DNA from: an uncultured Oscillospiraceae bacterium
GTDB lineage: Bacteria > Bacillota > Clostridia > Oscillospirales > Oscillospiraceae
Assembly (NCBI GenBank): GCA_934591845.1
Contig: CAKTPO010000026.1
Span: 1-31,159, forward strand
DNA length: 31,159 nucleotides
Reading direction: 5' to 3'
Position numbers and translations under genes: made by a program
In this document: piece by piece, positions 24,113 to 30,539 of the stretch
Numbering within the stretch: the first letter of the stretch is position 1
Layout: each line of letters starts with the position of its first letter
Notes under the pieces: generated by a model
Seen by the model: the letters and a program-made list of their open reading frames with translations, nothing else
What the model was told of the DNA's origin: nothing
Database searches by the model: none

Positions 24113-25537
24113 TTATTCCTTGCCGTTCCAGCAGTAGGTACACACGTCACATTCCGGCAGGTCAATGGCTTCCAGAATGCCCTCCAGGGTCTGGTATTCC
24201 AGAGTGGAGAAATGCAGCTTTTCGCAGATGGTCTGGCGGAGCTTCTTGCCCCGCTCGGTGGTGCCGTCTCTGTACTCGTCCAGGTACTTGAAGCCCTCCT
24301 CTCCTTCCAGTTCCAGAATGGTGGCCCGGGCAATCAAATCGTTTTCATTGTTGGACCGGGAGAAATTCAGGAATTTGCAGGCGTAAAGGATGGGCGGACA
24401 GGCAGAACGGATGTGGACATCCTTGGCCCCGTGCTCATAGAGGAAATCCACCGTTTCCCGCAGCTGGGTGCCCCGGACAATGGAGTCATCCACAAACAGC
24501 AGCTTCTTGTCACGGATCAGCTCGTCCACCGGGATCTGCTTCATTTTGGCCACCATGTTCCGCTCCGACTGATTGGAGGGCATAAAGCTTCTGGGCCAGG
24601 TGGGGGTATATTTGATAAAGGGTCTGGCAAAGGGTACGCCGCTTTCGTTGGCATAGCCAATGGCGTGGGGGGTGCCGGAGTCCGGCACGCCGCCTACATA
24701 GTCAATGTCCTGGGCAATGCCGTTTTCTTTGTCCGCCTTGGCCATAATGCGGCCGTTGCGGTAGCGCATGACCTCCACATTCTTCCCCTCGTAGCAGGAG
24801 GTGGGGTAGCCGTAGTAAGACCACAGGAACGCACAGATCTTTTTCTTTTTCCGGGGCTCCAGCAGAACGGTCTCCCCCTCCGGGGTCAGCTCCACCACCT
24901 CGCCGGGGCCAAGCTCCCGGTAGAATTCATAGCCCAACTTTTCACCGGCGTAGTCCTCAAAGGTCACGCAGAAGCCTTCCTCGTTCTTTTCCAGGATGAT
25001 GGGAATTCTGCCCAGCTTGTCCCGGGCGGCGATCAAATGGCCGTCATCTTTCAGAATCAGGATGGAAGCCGTGCCCTCGATCATGTCCTGGGCAAAACGA
25101 ATCCCTTCCGCAAAGGAGCTTTTCTGGTCGATCAAAGCAGAAATCAACTCGTTGGAGTTTACTCTGCCCCCGGACATGGCCTCAAAATGGCCGCCGCTAA
25201 AGGACAGATACTGGGAAAACAGGGTCTCCGCATTGTTGATGATGCCGATGGTGCAAATGGCATAGGTACCCAGGTTGGACCGGATCAGCAGAGGCTGAGG
25301 GTCAGTATCGGAAATACAACCAATGGCACTGGTGCCCTTCATATCGTTCAGAATGCCGTCAAATTTGGTACGGAAGGGAGAATTTTCAATATTGTGAATT
25401 TCCCGCTGGAGACCCAGCTGGGGATCGTAGGCCGCCATGCCGCCCCGGCGGGTGCCCAGGTGGGAATGGTAGTCGGTGCCGAAGAATACATCTAAAATAC
25501 AGTCTCTCTTGGAGACTGCGCCAAAGAAACCGCCCAT
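24113..25537 (-). CDS. purF: PurF-like amidophosphoribosyltransferase lacking the glutaminase Cys
   Basis: A 474-residue homologue of PurF, which makes phosphoribosylamine from PRPP in the first step. The PRPP loop LLFVDDSIVRGTQ (about 350) is intact. Four cysteines in the places that bind a [4Fe-4S] cluster in B. subtilis PurF seem present (CAFLWSYYGYP, ACKFLNF, and C-x-x-C near the end in CTYCW). The N-terminus is MGGFFGAVSK, where active PurF has MCGIFG: the Ntn nucleophile Cys is Gly. Other glutaminase blocks are changed as well: the expected RYST is ISDT and the expected HNGN is IGIIN. GGAGG lies 6 bases before the ATG and no other start restores a Cys. It may use free ammonia or another glutaminase. 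Confidence 0.85.
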   Translation of the reverse strand: MGGFFGAVSKRDCILDVFFGTDYHSHLGTRRGGMAAYDPQLGLQREIHNIENSPFRTKFDGILNDMKGTSAIGCISDTDPQPLLIRSNLGTYAICTIGIINNAETLFSQYLSFSGGHFEAMSGGRVNSNELISALIDQKSSFAEGIRFAQDMIEGTASILILKDDGHLIAARDKLGRIPIILEKNEEGFCVTFEDYAGEKLGYEFYRELGPGEVVELTPEGETVLLEPRKKKKICAFLWSYYGYPTSCYEGKNVEVMRYRNGRIMAKADKENGIAQDIDYVGGVPDSGTPHAIGYANESGVPFARPFIKYTPTWPRSFMPSNQSERNMVAKMKQIPVDELIRDKKLLFVDDSIVRGTQLRETVDFLYEHGAKDVHIRSACPPILYACKFLNFSRSNNENDLIARATILELEGEEGFKYLDEYRDGTTERGKKLRQTICEKLHFSTLEYQTLEGILEAIDLPECDVCTYCWNGKE

Positions 25538-25550
25538 GGAATTCCTCCTT

Positions 25551-26045
25551 TTATGCGTTCAGCTCTTGCTGCAAAGCTGCATCTTTTTCAAGGACTTTTC
25601 TGGCATCCGTTGCCCGCTTGGCATCCAGCTTCTGAGCCAGGCCCTCATCGGAAACCGCCAGGATCTGAGCCGCCAGCAGGGCTGCGTTGACACCGCCGTT
25701 AATGGCCACCGTGGCAACGGGAATGCCGGAGGGCATCTGTACGGTAGAGAGCAGCGCATCCATCCCGTCCAGCACCGGCCCCTTGCAGGGAATGCCGATA
25801 ACCGGCAGGGTGGTGTTGGCCGCAATGGCACCGGCCAGATGGGCAGCCATGCCCGCCGCAGCGATCAGAACGCCAAAGTCCCTTTCCCGGGCACCCAGGG
25901 CAAAATCCCGGGCTTCCAGGGGCGTGCGATGGGCAGAAAAAATATGGGTTTCAAAGGGAACGCCCAGGTCTTTCAGCGTGTCCATCGTCTTCCGTAAAAT
26001 TGGAAGATCACTGTCACTTCCCATGATAATTCCAACTTTTTTCAT
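25551..26045 (-). CDS. purE: N5-CAIR mutase, class I PurE
   Basis: A 164-residue enzyme of the AIR carboxylation step. It starts [18 protein letters not shown], the class I PurE hallmark with the GSDSD substrate loop, and has [23 protein letters not shown] and [16 protein letters not shown] chose the ATG at 26045 because AAGGAGG precedes it; the longer frame to 26108 would run through the riboswitch terminator. PurE class I normally needs PurK to supply N5-CAIR, but purK is not in the window. It is the first gene of the operon, behind a ZTP riboswitch, and is followed after 13 bases by the purF-like gene. Confidence 0.95.
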   Translation of the reverse strand: MKKVGIIMGSDSDLPILRKTMDTLKDLGVPFETHIFSAHRTPLEARDFALGARERDFGVLIAAAGMAAHLAGAIAANTTLPVIGIPCKGPVLDGMDALLSTVQMPSGIPVATVAINGGVNAALLAAQILAVSDEGLAQKLDAKRATDARKVLEKDAALQQELNA

Positions 26046-26066
26046 AATAACCTCCTTAAAAAGCAC

Positions 26067-26110
26067 AAAAAGCCCACTTACCCTCCTAACATACAGGAAC
26101 GCAAGCAAGC
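26067..26110 (-). terminator. Attenuator of the ZTP riboswitch
   Basis: On the minus strand GCTTGCTTGCGTTCCT pairs with AGGAGGGTAAGTGGGC over 16 positions (one mismatch, several G-U pairs) around a 7-base loop, followed by TTTTT. Its first bases are the last bases of the aptamer GGGC, so ligand binding and terminator folding should exclude each other. The purE ribosome site comes right after. Confidence 0.8.
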
Positions 26111-26177
26111 CCAGACGGTCGGCAAAAAATCTTCCCTTACTCCATGTGGTGCTCCACTGATCCGTCAGTCATAAGGG
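26109..26177 (-). promoter_or_regulatory. ZTP (pfl) riboswitch upstream of purE
   Basis: The minus-strand RNA has stem CCCTTA/TAAGGG enclosing TGACTGACGG, a small hairpin (ACTGA-CGGA-TCAGT) and ATGGAG. After a U-rich linker comes GCCGACCGTCTGGGC. These are the ZTP riboswitch blocks (GACUGgCG, GGAGy, CCGcCUGGGC). GACGG can pair with CCGTC as the pseudoknot, with both sides changed from the usual GGCG/CCGCC so that pairing is kept. The class senses ZTP/ZMP, which build up when 10-formyl-THF is short, and turns on purine and one-carbon genes. The location before purE fits exactly. Confidence 0.9.
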
Positions 26178-26195
26178 TTCTTATTGGATGCCCCA

Positions 26196-26225
26196 ATTAT
26201 ACCACGTTGTCCCCGCTGCCGTCAA
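26196..26225 (-). promoter_or_regulatory. Promoter of the purine operon
   Basis: On the minus strand TTGACG (26225-26220), an 18-base spacer and TATAAT (26201-26196) with a TGG extended -10. Transcription would begin about 12 bases before the riboswitch. No clear PurR box was recognised. Confidence 0.85.
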
Positions 26226-26316
26226 GGAAGCAGATACAACAGAATTTCCAAAAAAAGCTAAAAAACCATGTGAATCTTGACAATTCGATATTTTTTTACT
26301 TGTACATTCTCGTACA

Positions 26317-26350
26317 AAAAGCCGGGAACCCTGTTTTGTTCCCGGCTTTT
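26317..26350. terminator. Terminator after the queT-like gene
   Basis: A perfect 13-bp stem, AAAAGCCGGGAAC with GTTCCCGGCTTTT, around an 8-base loop. On the minus strand it ends in a run of T right after the queT-like stop. It also has T on the plus side. Confidence 0.92.
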
Positions 26351-26357
26351 GAATCTT

Positions 26358-26870
26358 TTAGCAGGCGACCAGCAGTTTCTTGTCCAGATTTCTGCTGCAA
26401 ATGGCCCCATAAAGGGCCGTTCCCACCACCAGCAGCACCGCCAGCTCTCCGATGGCTACATACAAAGCATTCATCCAGAAGGACATTTCCCCGATATATG
26501 CCGTCAGCTCCCAGCCCACCAGCACCGCATTGGTCACGGCGGGCATCAGAAGCCCCAGCAGGGGCAGCTTGCAGACCTTCACATTCCGCAGTTCCCACAT
26601 GGCAACCCCTGCCAGCAGCGTGGCCAGAGTCCCCACTACGGGGTCTAAGGGCAGGGTTCCGGCATAGGTCAGATTAAACAGCAGGCATCCCAGGCTCAGC
26701 CCCGGAATGGCCGCCGGGGTGAAAAAAGCCAGCACCATCATGGCTTCACTCAGCCGCATCTGAATAGCCCAGGTGGTGCTTCCGGGCAGCAGCAGATTTT
26801 GCATATGGGTCAGGGCTGCATACATGGCGGCAATCACAGCCGCCTGGGTCAAATAACGGGTTTTGGACAT
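26358..26870 (-). CDS. queT: QueT-family ECF substrate-binding protein (queuosine precursor transport)
   Basis: A 170-residue membrane protein with about five hydrophobic segments, expected to be the S component of an ECF transporter for a queuosine precursor such as preQ1 or preQ0. LTQAAVIAAMYAALTHMQNLLLPG opens the protein; then AIQMRLSEAMMVLAFFTPAAIPGLSLGCLLFNLT and LPLDPVVGTLATLLAG are typical QueT blocks. I chose the ATG at 26870, ten bases after GAGGAG; a longer frame to 26984 would cross the leader. No ECF A or T genes adjoin it, so it would use a shared module. The probable preQ1 riboswitch in its leader supports the substrate. Confidence 0.88.
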   Translation of the reverse strand: MSKTRYLTQAAVIAAMYAALTHMQNLLLPGSTTWAIQMRLSEAMMVLAFFTPAAIPGLSLGCLLFNLTYAGTLPLDPVVGTLATLLAGVAMWELRNVKVCKLPLLGLLMPAVTNAVLVGWELTAYIGEMSFWMNALYVAIGELAVLLVVGTALYGAICSRNLDKKLLVAC

Positions 26871-26888
26871 AATAACGCTCCTCAAAAC

Positions 26889-26952
26889 AAAAAATGGGCG
26901 GACAGTTCCACCCACAGCAAAAAACAAAATGGACGCACACAAGCGCCCATCC
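26889..26952 (-). terminator. Possible attenuator in the queT leader
   Basis: Two overlapping hairpin candidates on the minus strand. GGATG (26952-26948) can pair with CGTCC (26935-26931) before ATTTTGTTTTTT. ATGGGCG (26950-26944) can pair with CGCCCAT (26900-26894) before TTTTT. Either would stop the transcript before the queT-like gene. Which one acts cannot be settled by reading. Confidence 0.45.
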
Positions 26953-26986
26953 AAAGAAAAACATGCGAAAATCACATATTTCAAAT

Positions 26987-27026
26987 CCTAGTTTTATTTA
27001 CCGACAGGATGGTTACGAACTGTCCT
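26987..27026 (-). promoter_or_regulatory. Probable preQ1-I riboswitch
   Basis: The minus-strand RNA has stem GACAG/CTGTC enclosing TTCGTAACCATC. It is followed by an A-rich tail TAAATAAAACTAGG that can fold back, the size and layout of the small class I preQ1 aptamer. It begins about 17 bases after the -10 box. The queT-like gene downstream fits the ligand. The stem is only 5 bp, so the call leans partly on context. Confidence 0.75.
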
Positions 27027-27042
27027 ATGAAATTGTGGCTGT

Positions 27043-27071
27043 ATTCTACCACGCCAAAGCCATTCTGTCAA
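27043..27071 (-). promoter_or_regulatory. Promoter of the queT-like gene
   Basis: On the minus strand TTGACA (27071-27066), a 17-base spacer and TAGAAT (27048-27043). It leads directly into the preQ1 aptamer. Confidence 0.85.
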
Positions 27072-27099
27072 GCTTTTTCCCTGCCCCGGAATTTTTCTA

Positions 27100-27128
27100 T
27101 TGCTTTTTTTCAAATCATCCTGTATAAT
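27100..27128 (+). promoter_or_regulatory. Promoter before the broken tRNA-Pro
   Basis: TTGCTT (27100-27105), a 17-base spacer and TATAAT (27123-27128), 11 bases before the 5' end of the truncated tRNA. It may now drive the complete tRNA-Pro at 27340 instead. Confidence 0.7.
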
Positions 27129-27139
27129 ACATCCGTTAT

Positions 27140-27178
27140 CCGGGTGTAGCGCAGTTGGTAGCGCGCCTGCTTTGGGAG
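27140..27178 (+). pseudogene. Truncated tRNA-Pro (UGG), 5' half only
   Basis: CCGGGTGTAGCGCAG, the D-arm and CCTGCTTTGGGAG reproduce the first half of a Firmicutes tRNA-Pro through the anticodon loop. The 3' side of the anticodon stem should be GCAGG but the sequence turns into GTCTTACTGAGAG. No variable loop, T-arm or acceptor 3' strand follows. The break in the anticodon arm is a common integration point for tyrosine recombinases. The missing half is not found elsewhere in the window. Confidence 0.8.
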
Positions 27179-27339
27179 TCTTACTGAGAGTGGACGACTA
27201 ATTTGCCCTACCGGCGATTTTCCCTTGCGGCTCTAGCACTTTTCCCCTCGCCGCATTCCCCGTTTTGTGTGTCAAAGCCTGTTTGACCACAGTTTTGACC
27301 ACAACAGCAGCAAACCCTTTTTCTGCTTCAATTTCATAT
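27179..27339. other. Gap between the broken and complete tRNA-Pro, possible element remnant
   Basis: About 160 bases with no gene I can support. Read on the minus strand it gives an open frame through VVVKTVVKQALTHKT that stops near the broken tRNA. This could be the worn end of an integrase gene, but the match is too short to claim. Paired TTGACCACA-type repeats (near 27281 and 27293) are visible. Confidence 0.35.
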
Positions 27340-27416
27340 CCGGGCTTAGCGAAGTTTGGTATCGCGCTTGGTTTGGGACCAAGAGACCGTGGGTTCAAAT
27401 CCCGCAGCCCGGACCA
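27340..27416 (+). tRNA. tRNA-Pro (UGG)
   Basis: A complete 77-base cloverleaf: acceptor CCGGGCT with AGCCCGG, D-arm, anticodon stem CTTGG/CCAAG with loop TTTGGGA (anticodon TGG at 27374-27376), T-arm GGGTTCAAATCCC, and encoded CCA. It differs from the truncated tRNA-Pro at 27140, so it is not a simple duplicate. Confidence 0.95.
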
Positions 27417-27417
27417 A

Positions 27418-27459
27418 AATCCAGAATTTGTGTCATGCAAATTCTGGATTTTTCTTTGT
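27418..27459 (+). terminator. Terminator of tRNA-Pro
   Basis: A perfect 13-bp stem, AATCCAGAATTTG with CAAATTCTGGATT, has a 7-base loop and is followed by TTTCTTTG. It begins two bases after the tRNA CCA end. Confidence 0.9.
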
Positions 27460-27565
27460 TTATAGCATGAAATTTCTTATTTTTTCAATTCTTTTTACAA
27501 CTGAATGTCTACTAGCTTTCCAATGCCCACGAAACAATTTTGAAAATATTTATTGTCCGCTGTAT

Positions 27566-28108
27566 TTAAGAAATTTCAATGCGGCGATTCTCGATACAAG
27601 AAGCGAAAAACAAGCTCAGCAAAAACTCTTGTGCCCTCGGTCTCTTGGTAAGTTCCATCATGGTTATTTCCTTCAAAAGGTTAGGGTTGGTATTCCATGC
27701 TCTTTCTGACATTCGACGAATTTCTGCGTCTATCGCCCCGCAGCTACATCCTAATTTCTCAGCAATCGGAAGATAAATCTCTTTTTGTATCGCAGTTATA
27801 TGATATTCGTCATCTGCAATACAATGCAATGCTTGTAGAATGATATAGTATCCTTGCCAATATGGTAGGAGTCCCAATGCATTCAAAAGTTTCTCTGCTC
27901 TTTCTTCATCATAGATTCTTCTAAGGAAAATCGACGCTTTGGATTTATTTGGTGTAAGGTTGCAAGACACTTTTATGAAATCCTCCGATTCAATATTCTG
28001 AATTGGCTCTGCCGGTTTACTTTCTCGAAAAATCTCAATCGCACCTTTGCCTTGGACCTTTAATATAACATACTTTGCTTGTGATTTCGTTTCTGTCAAC
28101 AATAACAT
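27566..28108 (-). CDS. Orphan protein with a Spo0A C-terminal-like DNA-binding domain
   Basis: A protein of about 180 residues. The C-terminal half has the Spo0A effector fold pattern: LLNALGLLPYWQGYYIILQALHCIADD, then a segment ITAIQKEIYLPIAEKLGCSCGAIDAEIRRMSERAW, like the helices of Spo0A that bind 0A boxes. There is no receiver domain. The first ~75 residues are mixed beta/alpha and not recognised. The start is uncertain: ATG 28108 is given, but GTGGAG at 28114-28109 would fit better with the TTG at 28102. A short leader follows a good promoter. Codon use and base composition are more AT-rich than the purine and glycan genes, which suggests transfer. It sits next to a tRNA hotspot. It might be a regulator of a lost element or a Spo0A competitor. 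Confidence 0.7.
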   Translation of the reverse strand: MLLLTETKSQAKYVILKVQGKGAIEIFRESKPAEPIQNIESEDFIKVSCNLTPNKSKASIFLRRIYDEERAEKLLNALGLLPYWQGYYIILQALHCIADDEYHITAIQKEIYLPIAEKLGCSCGAIDAEIRRMSERAWNTNPNLLKEITMMELTKRPRAQEFLLSLFFASCIENRRIEIS

Positions 28109-28136
28109 CTCCACATCTAATTTTTATCTCATCACA

Positions 28137-28165
28137 ATTTTAGCTGCATAATTCACTGTTGGCAA
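28137..28165 (-). promoter_or_regulatory. Promoter of the Spo0A-C-like gene
   Basis: On the minus strand TTGCCA (28165-28160), a 17-base spacer and TAAAAT (28142-28137), each one base from consensus, about 30 bases before the start region. Confidence 0.65.
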
Positions 28166-28464
28166 ATACATTTGTGGATAGTATTCTGTCACGGTTTGGC
28201 CTAGATATTGAACGGCTACTTCCATAGAACAACGTCAAAATACCCCCTGACGGAGTAGATATTCGTCGGTACACAAGCGTTATGACCTCTGTATGGATGT
28301 TTACTGGGAAAAAACATCTTTGAGACACATATTTGCATTCAAGACATAATAAAATAGAACGGCCTGCAGCAGTTCAAGTAGATCTTGCTTGTCCGCTGCA
28401 AGCCATTTTCATTTATAAAAATTGGGGAATATGAATTCTTTTAAGTGAATATCTTCTATGCAGC
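28166..28464. other. AT-rich gap with no recognised gene; possible terminator at 28348-28404
   Basis: No convincing ORF. A 62-codon minus-strand frame (28140-28328) has a GTG start with no good ribosome site and no family I recognise. Near its right end, GGCTTGCAGC pairs with GCTGCAGGCC on the minus strand and is followed by GTTCTATTTTATT, a weak terminator candidate for the membrane-protein gene at 28465. Confidence 0.4.
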
Positions 28465-28962
28465 TCACGCTATGTGGGAAATTAATATGCTTACAAGAAT
28501 TACCATCACACACGTTATGACCAGCAGTACAACGCCCAGAATAAGTTGTTTGCCCTTTTTCTCGTTCCGGGGAGCATCGTAATAGAAACTACCTGGAACA
28601 GACACTTCGCTTTCGTCCATGGTTTCTGATTCTTCATCTTTGGAATTATACAGATTCAACATTGCCAGTGGATCTTGCTGTTGCATGATCCTGTCAACAA
28701 AATCTATAACATTCTCTACATCCTGCTCTGTGCATACCTGATACTCGCTTACATTGTGCGCCAGGGTATTTCTAGTCCGTCGCAGCCCTCGCAATTTTCG
28801 ATAGTCCTGTGCCCAGTGAGGAATCGTTTTTTTGCCCTCAGAAAATTGACACTCCATATCCTCCAAATACTGCCTGATACCATCCCGACAGGAATACATA
28901 TCCGAGCAAAGGCGTTCCAGGTGCTTGTATTCCTCAAAGAACTCATTGTCCAATTGCGTCAT
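28465..28962 (-). CDS. Small C-tail-anchored membrane protein at the end of an ECF operon
   Basis: A 165-residue protein I do not assign to a named family. Residues 1-100 are charged and helical (LDNEFFEEYKHLERLCSDMY, RKLRGLRRTRNTLAHNVSEY) with the look of a small coiled or HEPN-like bundle. The middle is acidic, and the last ~25 residues are one membrane helix (ILGVVLLVITCVMVILVSILI). I chose the ATG at 28962 because AGGGG lies 7 bases upstream and the overlap with ecfT is then 20 bases. It is the last gene of the ECF unit, so it may modify or anchor that transporter, but no function can be read. Confidence 0.75.
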   Translation of the reverse strand: MTQLDNEFFEEYKHLERLCSDMYSCRDGIRQYLEDMECQFSEGKKTIPHWAQDYRKLRGLRRTRNTLAHNVSEYQVCTEQDVENVIDFVDRIMQQQDPLAMLNLYNSKDEESETMDESEVSVPGSFYYDAPRNEKKGKQLILGVVLLVITCVMVILVSILISHIA

Positions 28963-29848
28963 TATGTACCCCTCTTTTTCTTGCGGCATGGAATCGATAC
29001 TCTGTCCACAGCTCCAAGACCATGGGCATGAAGCATAGTGCCAGATATCCAATGGCTGTTACGATACCAATTCCATTTAGGGGCCGCCAGATAATCCTTG
29101 GATTGTACCACATCTTACTGGCTCCCAAAATCACACCCATTGCGGTCAGGGTAATACAGCTGAACAGTGCGATTACAAACGCTCGGTCCCGGTTATCAAA
29201 GCGGTATATAGAGAAAGCCGTCCGGCCCCGGAGGAGACTGCCGCGGGAGCGCATGGAGTCGGATTCCAGGGCAAGGGCGGAGATCATCCAGGTAATCAGC
29301 ATGGAGAATATCCGCAGACAATTGACAAGCCTCTGGAAGATATTTCCTTGATTGCTGCCCCGGCCAATGCCTTTTTGGGCGAGATTGATTCTTCCTGCCT
29401 CCTGGCCGATTCTGGGAAAGAGGCGCAATAGGATGGTGAGGAACAGGGACAGCAGTGGACTGACCTTTCCGAACAGGTACACCACCTTATCTGAAGACAC
29501 CAGCCGGAACATAGCTTCCAGCCACATACAGAGCGTTGCGAACCGCAGGCCGATGACCAGGCCATAGACAAAGCTTTCCAGGGTCATGTTGTTACCGATG
29601 AAGTTCTTCTTCCAGACGGTTACACCGAAATGGTGGTAGGAACTATAGTACAGAGCGAAGGCCAGAATCAGCGGCAGCAGGCAGAGGTTGAAGATCACCG
29701 CCTGCTTACCACATCGCTTGACGCTGTAGGCAAAGGCGCAGACGTAGGCAATTGCCAGAAACACCGGGTGCTTGAAGCTGACGGCTCCATAGATGGCGGC
29801 AGCGAAGAAAATGAAATTTACCGCCGGATGGCAGGCTTCAAACCCCAT
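28943..29848 (-). CDS. ECF transporter T component (EcfT/CbiQ family)
   Basis: A membrane protein of about 301 residues, the energy-coupling scaffold that links the ATPases to the S component. Hydrophobic helices fill 10-120, then LRLFPRIGQEAGRINLAQKGIG and ISALALESDSMRSRGS form the cytoplasmic coupling helices. The A-x-E-S-x-x-x-RG block binds the ATPases in this family. Two more helices follow near 230 and 270, longer than the usual T component. I chose the ATG at 29848, six bases after GGAGG; the ATG at 29854 touches that site. It overlaps the S component end by 11 bases. CbrV-like T components are similar in layout. Confidence 0.87.
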   Translation of the reverse strand: MGFEACHPAVNFIFFAAAIYGAVSFKHPVFLAIAYVCAFAYSVKRCGKQAVIFNLCLLPLILAFALYYSSYHHFGVTVWKKNFIGNNMTLESFVYGLVIGLRFATLCMWLEAMFRLVSSDKVVYLFGKVSPLLSLFLTILLRLFPRIGQEAGRINLAQKGIGRGSNQGNIFQRLVNCLRIFSMLITWMISALALESDSMRSRGSLLRGRTAFSIYRFDNRDRAFVIALFSCITLTAMGVILGASKMWYNPRIIWRPLNGIGIVTAIGYLALCFMPMVLELWTEYRFHAARKRGVHNDAIGQ

Positions 29849-30539
29849 CGTCATCCTCCATGCCGTATTGCAGCTTCACCCGGTCCAGCTTTTCCAGCAG
29901 TGCGGGACCAAACAGCACCATGGTCAGGGCGGTGCAGATGCCCTGACTGATATTCACCGGGAAGCCTGAGACGTAGAGGGGCCATGCCGTCTGGGCATTG
30001 ATGATGGGCAGGGTCAGAAATACCGTGCAGGTATCCAGCAGCGGGCCCACAAACAGGACGCAGGCGAGGAAGCCGAAAATCGCCATGACCCAGCGCTTTT
30101 GTGGCAATCTGCCTTTCGCAAACAGGAAGCCCGCCAGCATTCCACCGGCCCCGTAGGCGAACATCTGCCAGGGGGTATAAGCTCCCTGACCAAAAAAGAA
30201 GTTACTTGCGAAGGCGGAGACAGCCCCCACCAGGAAGCCCGCCTCTGGGCCAAAGGCCATGCCGGAGAGCATAATAATGGCGAAAATCGCTTTGAAATTG
30301 GGAATGGGAATCACCACCCGTGCGGCCACGGCTAGTGCGGAGAGAACGGCGATCACCACCAGCTCCCGTGCCTGGGGCTTGCGGCTTTCAAAAGCCAGCA
30401 GGAACGGGATGATGATTTCGATAATCACCAGAGTGCTGGTCAGGTAATAGGCCCTGCCTGTCAGCCGGAGGCCGAAGTACAGTGTGGCAGGGATGATTAG
30501 GAGGAAAATCAGGAGCGTGGCAATGTGAGATTTTTTCAT
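29838..30539 (-). CDS. ECF transporter S component, substrate unknown
   Basis: A 233-residue protein with about six hydrophobic segments. ARVVIPIPNFKAIFAIIMLSG and FGPEAGFLVGAVSAFASNFFFGQGAYTPWQMFAYGAGGMLAGFLF are typical of ECF S components of the CbrT-like, vitamin-type group. The ATG overlaps the stop of the ATPase gene by 4 bases with GGAGG upstream, so the transporter is dedicated (group I style, all parts in one operon). The vitamin cannot be told from the sequence; cobalamin or a nucleoside-like compound are possibilities by family resemblance only. Confidence 0.83.
   Translation of the reverse strand: MKKSHIATLLIFLLIIPATLYFGLRLTGRAYYLTSTLVIIEIIIPFLLAFESRKPQARELVVIAVLSALAVAARVVIPIPNFKAIFAIIMLSGMAFGPEAGFLVGAVSAFASNFFFGQGAYTPWQMFAYGAGGMLAGFLFAKGRLPQKRWVMAIFGFLACVLFVGPLLDTCTVFLTLPIINAQTAWPLYVSGFPVNISQGICTALTMVLFGPALLEKLDRVKLQYGMEDDDGV

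Noticed and set aside
26109..26201. Considered a 6S RNA or a purine (guanine) riboswitch before purE
   Set aside because: The P1 stem, GACTGACGG, GGAG and GACCGTCTGGGC blocks with the pseudoknot fit the ZTP class far better. The guanine aptamer loops are absent.
28140..28328. Minus-strand 62-codon frame in the AT-rich gap
   Set aside because: GTG start, no good ribosome site, it overlaps a promoter, and no family was recognised.
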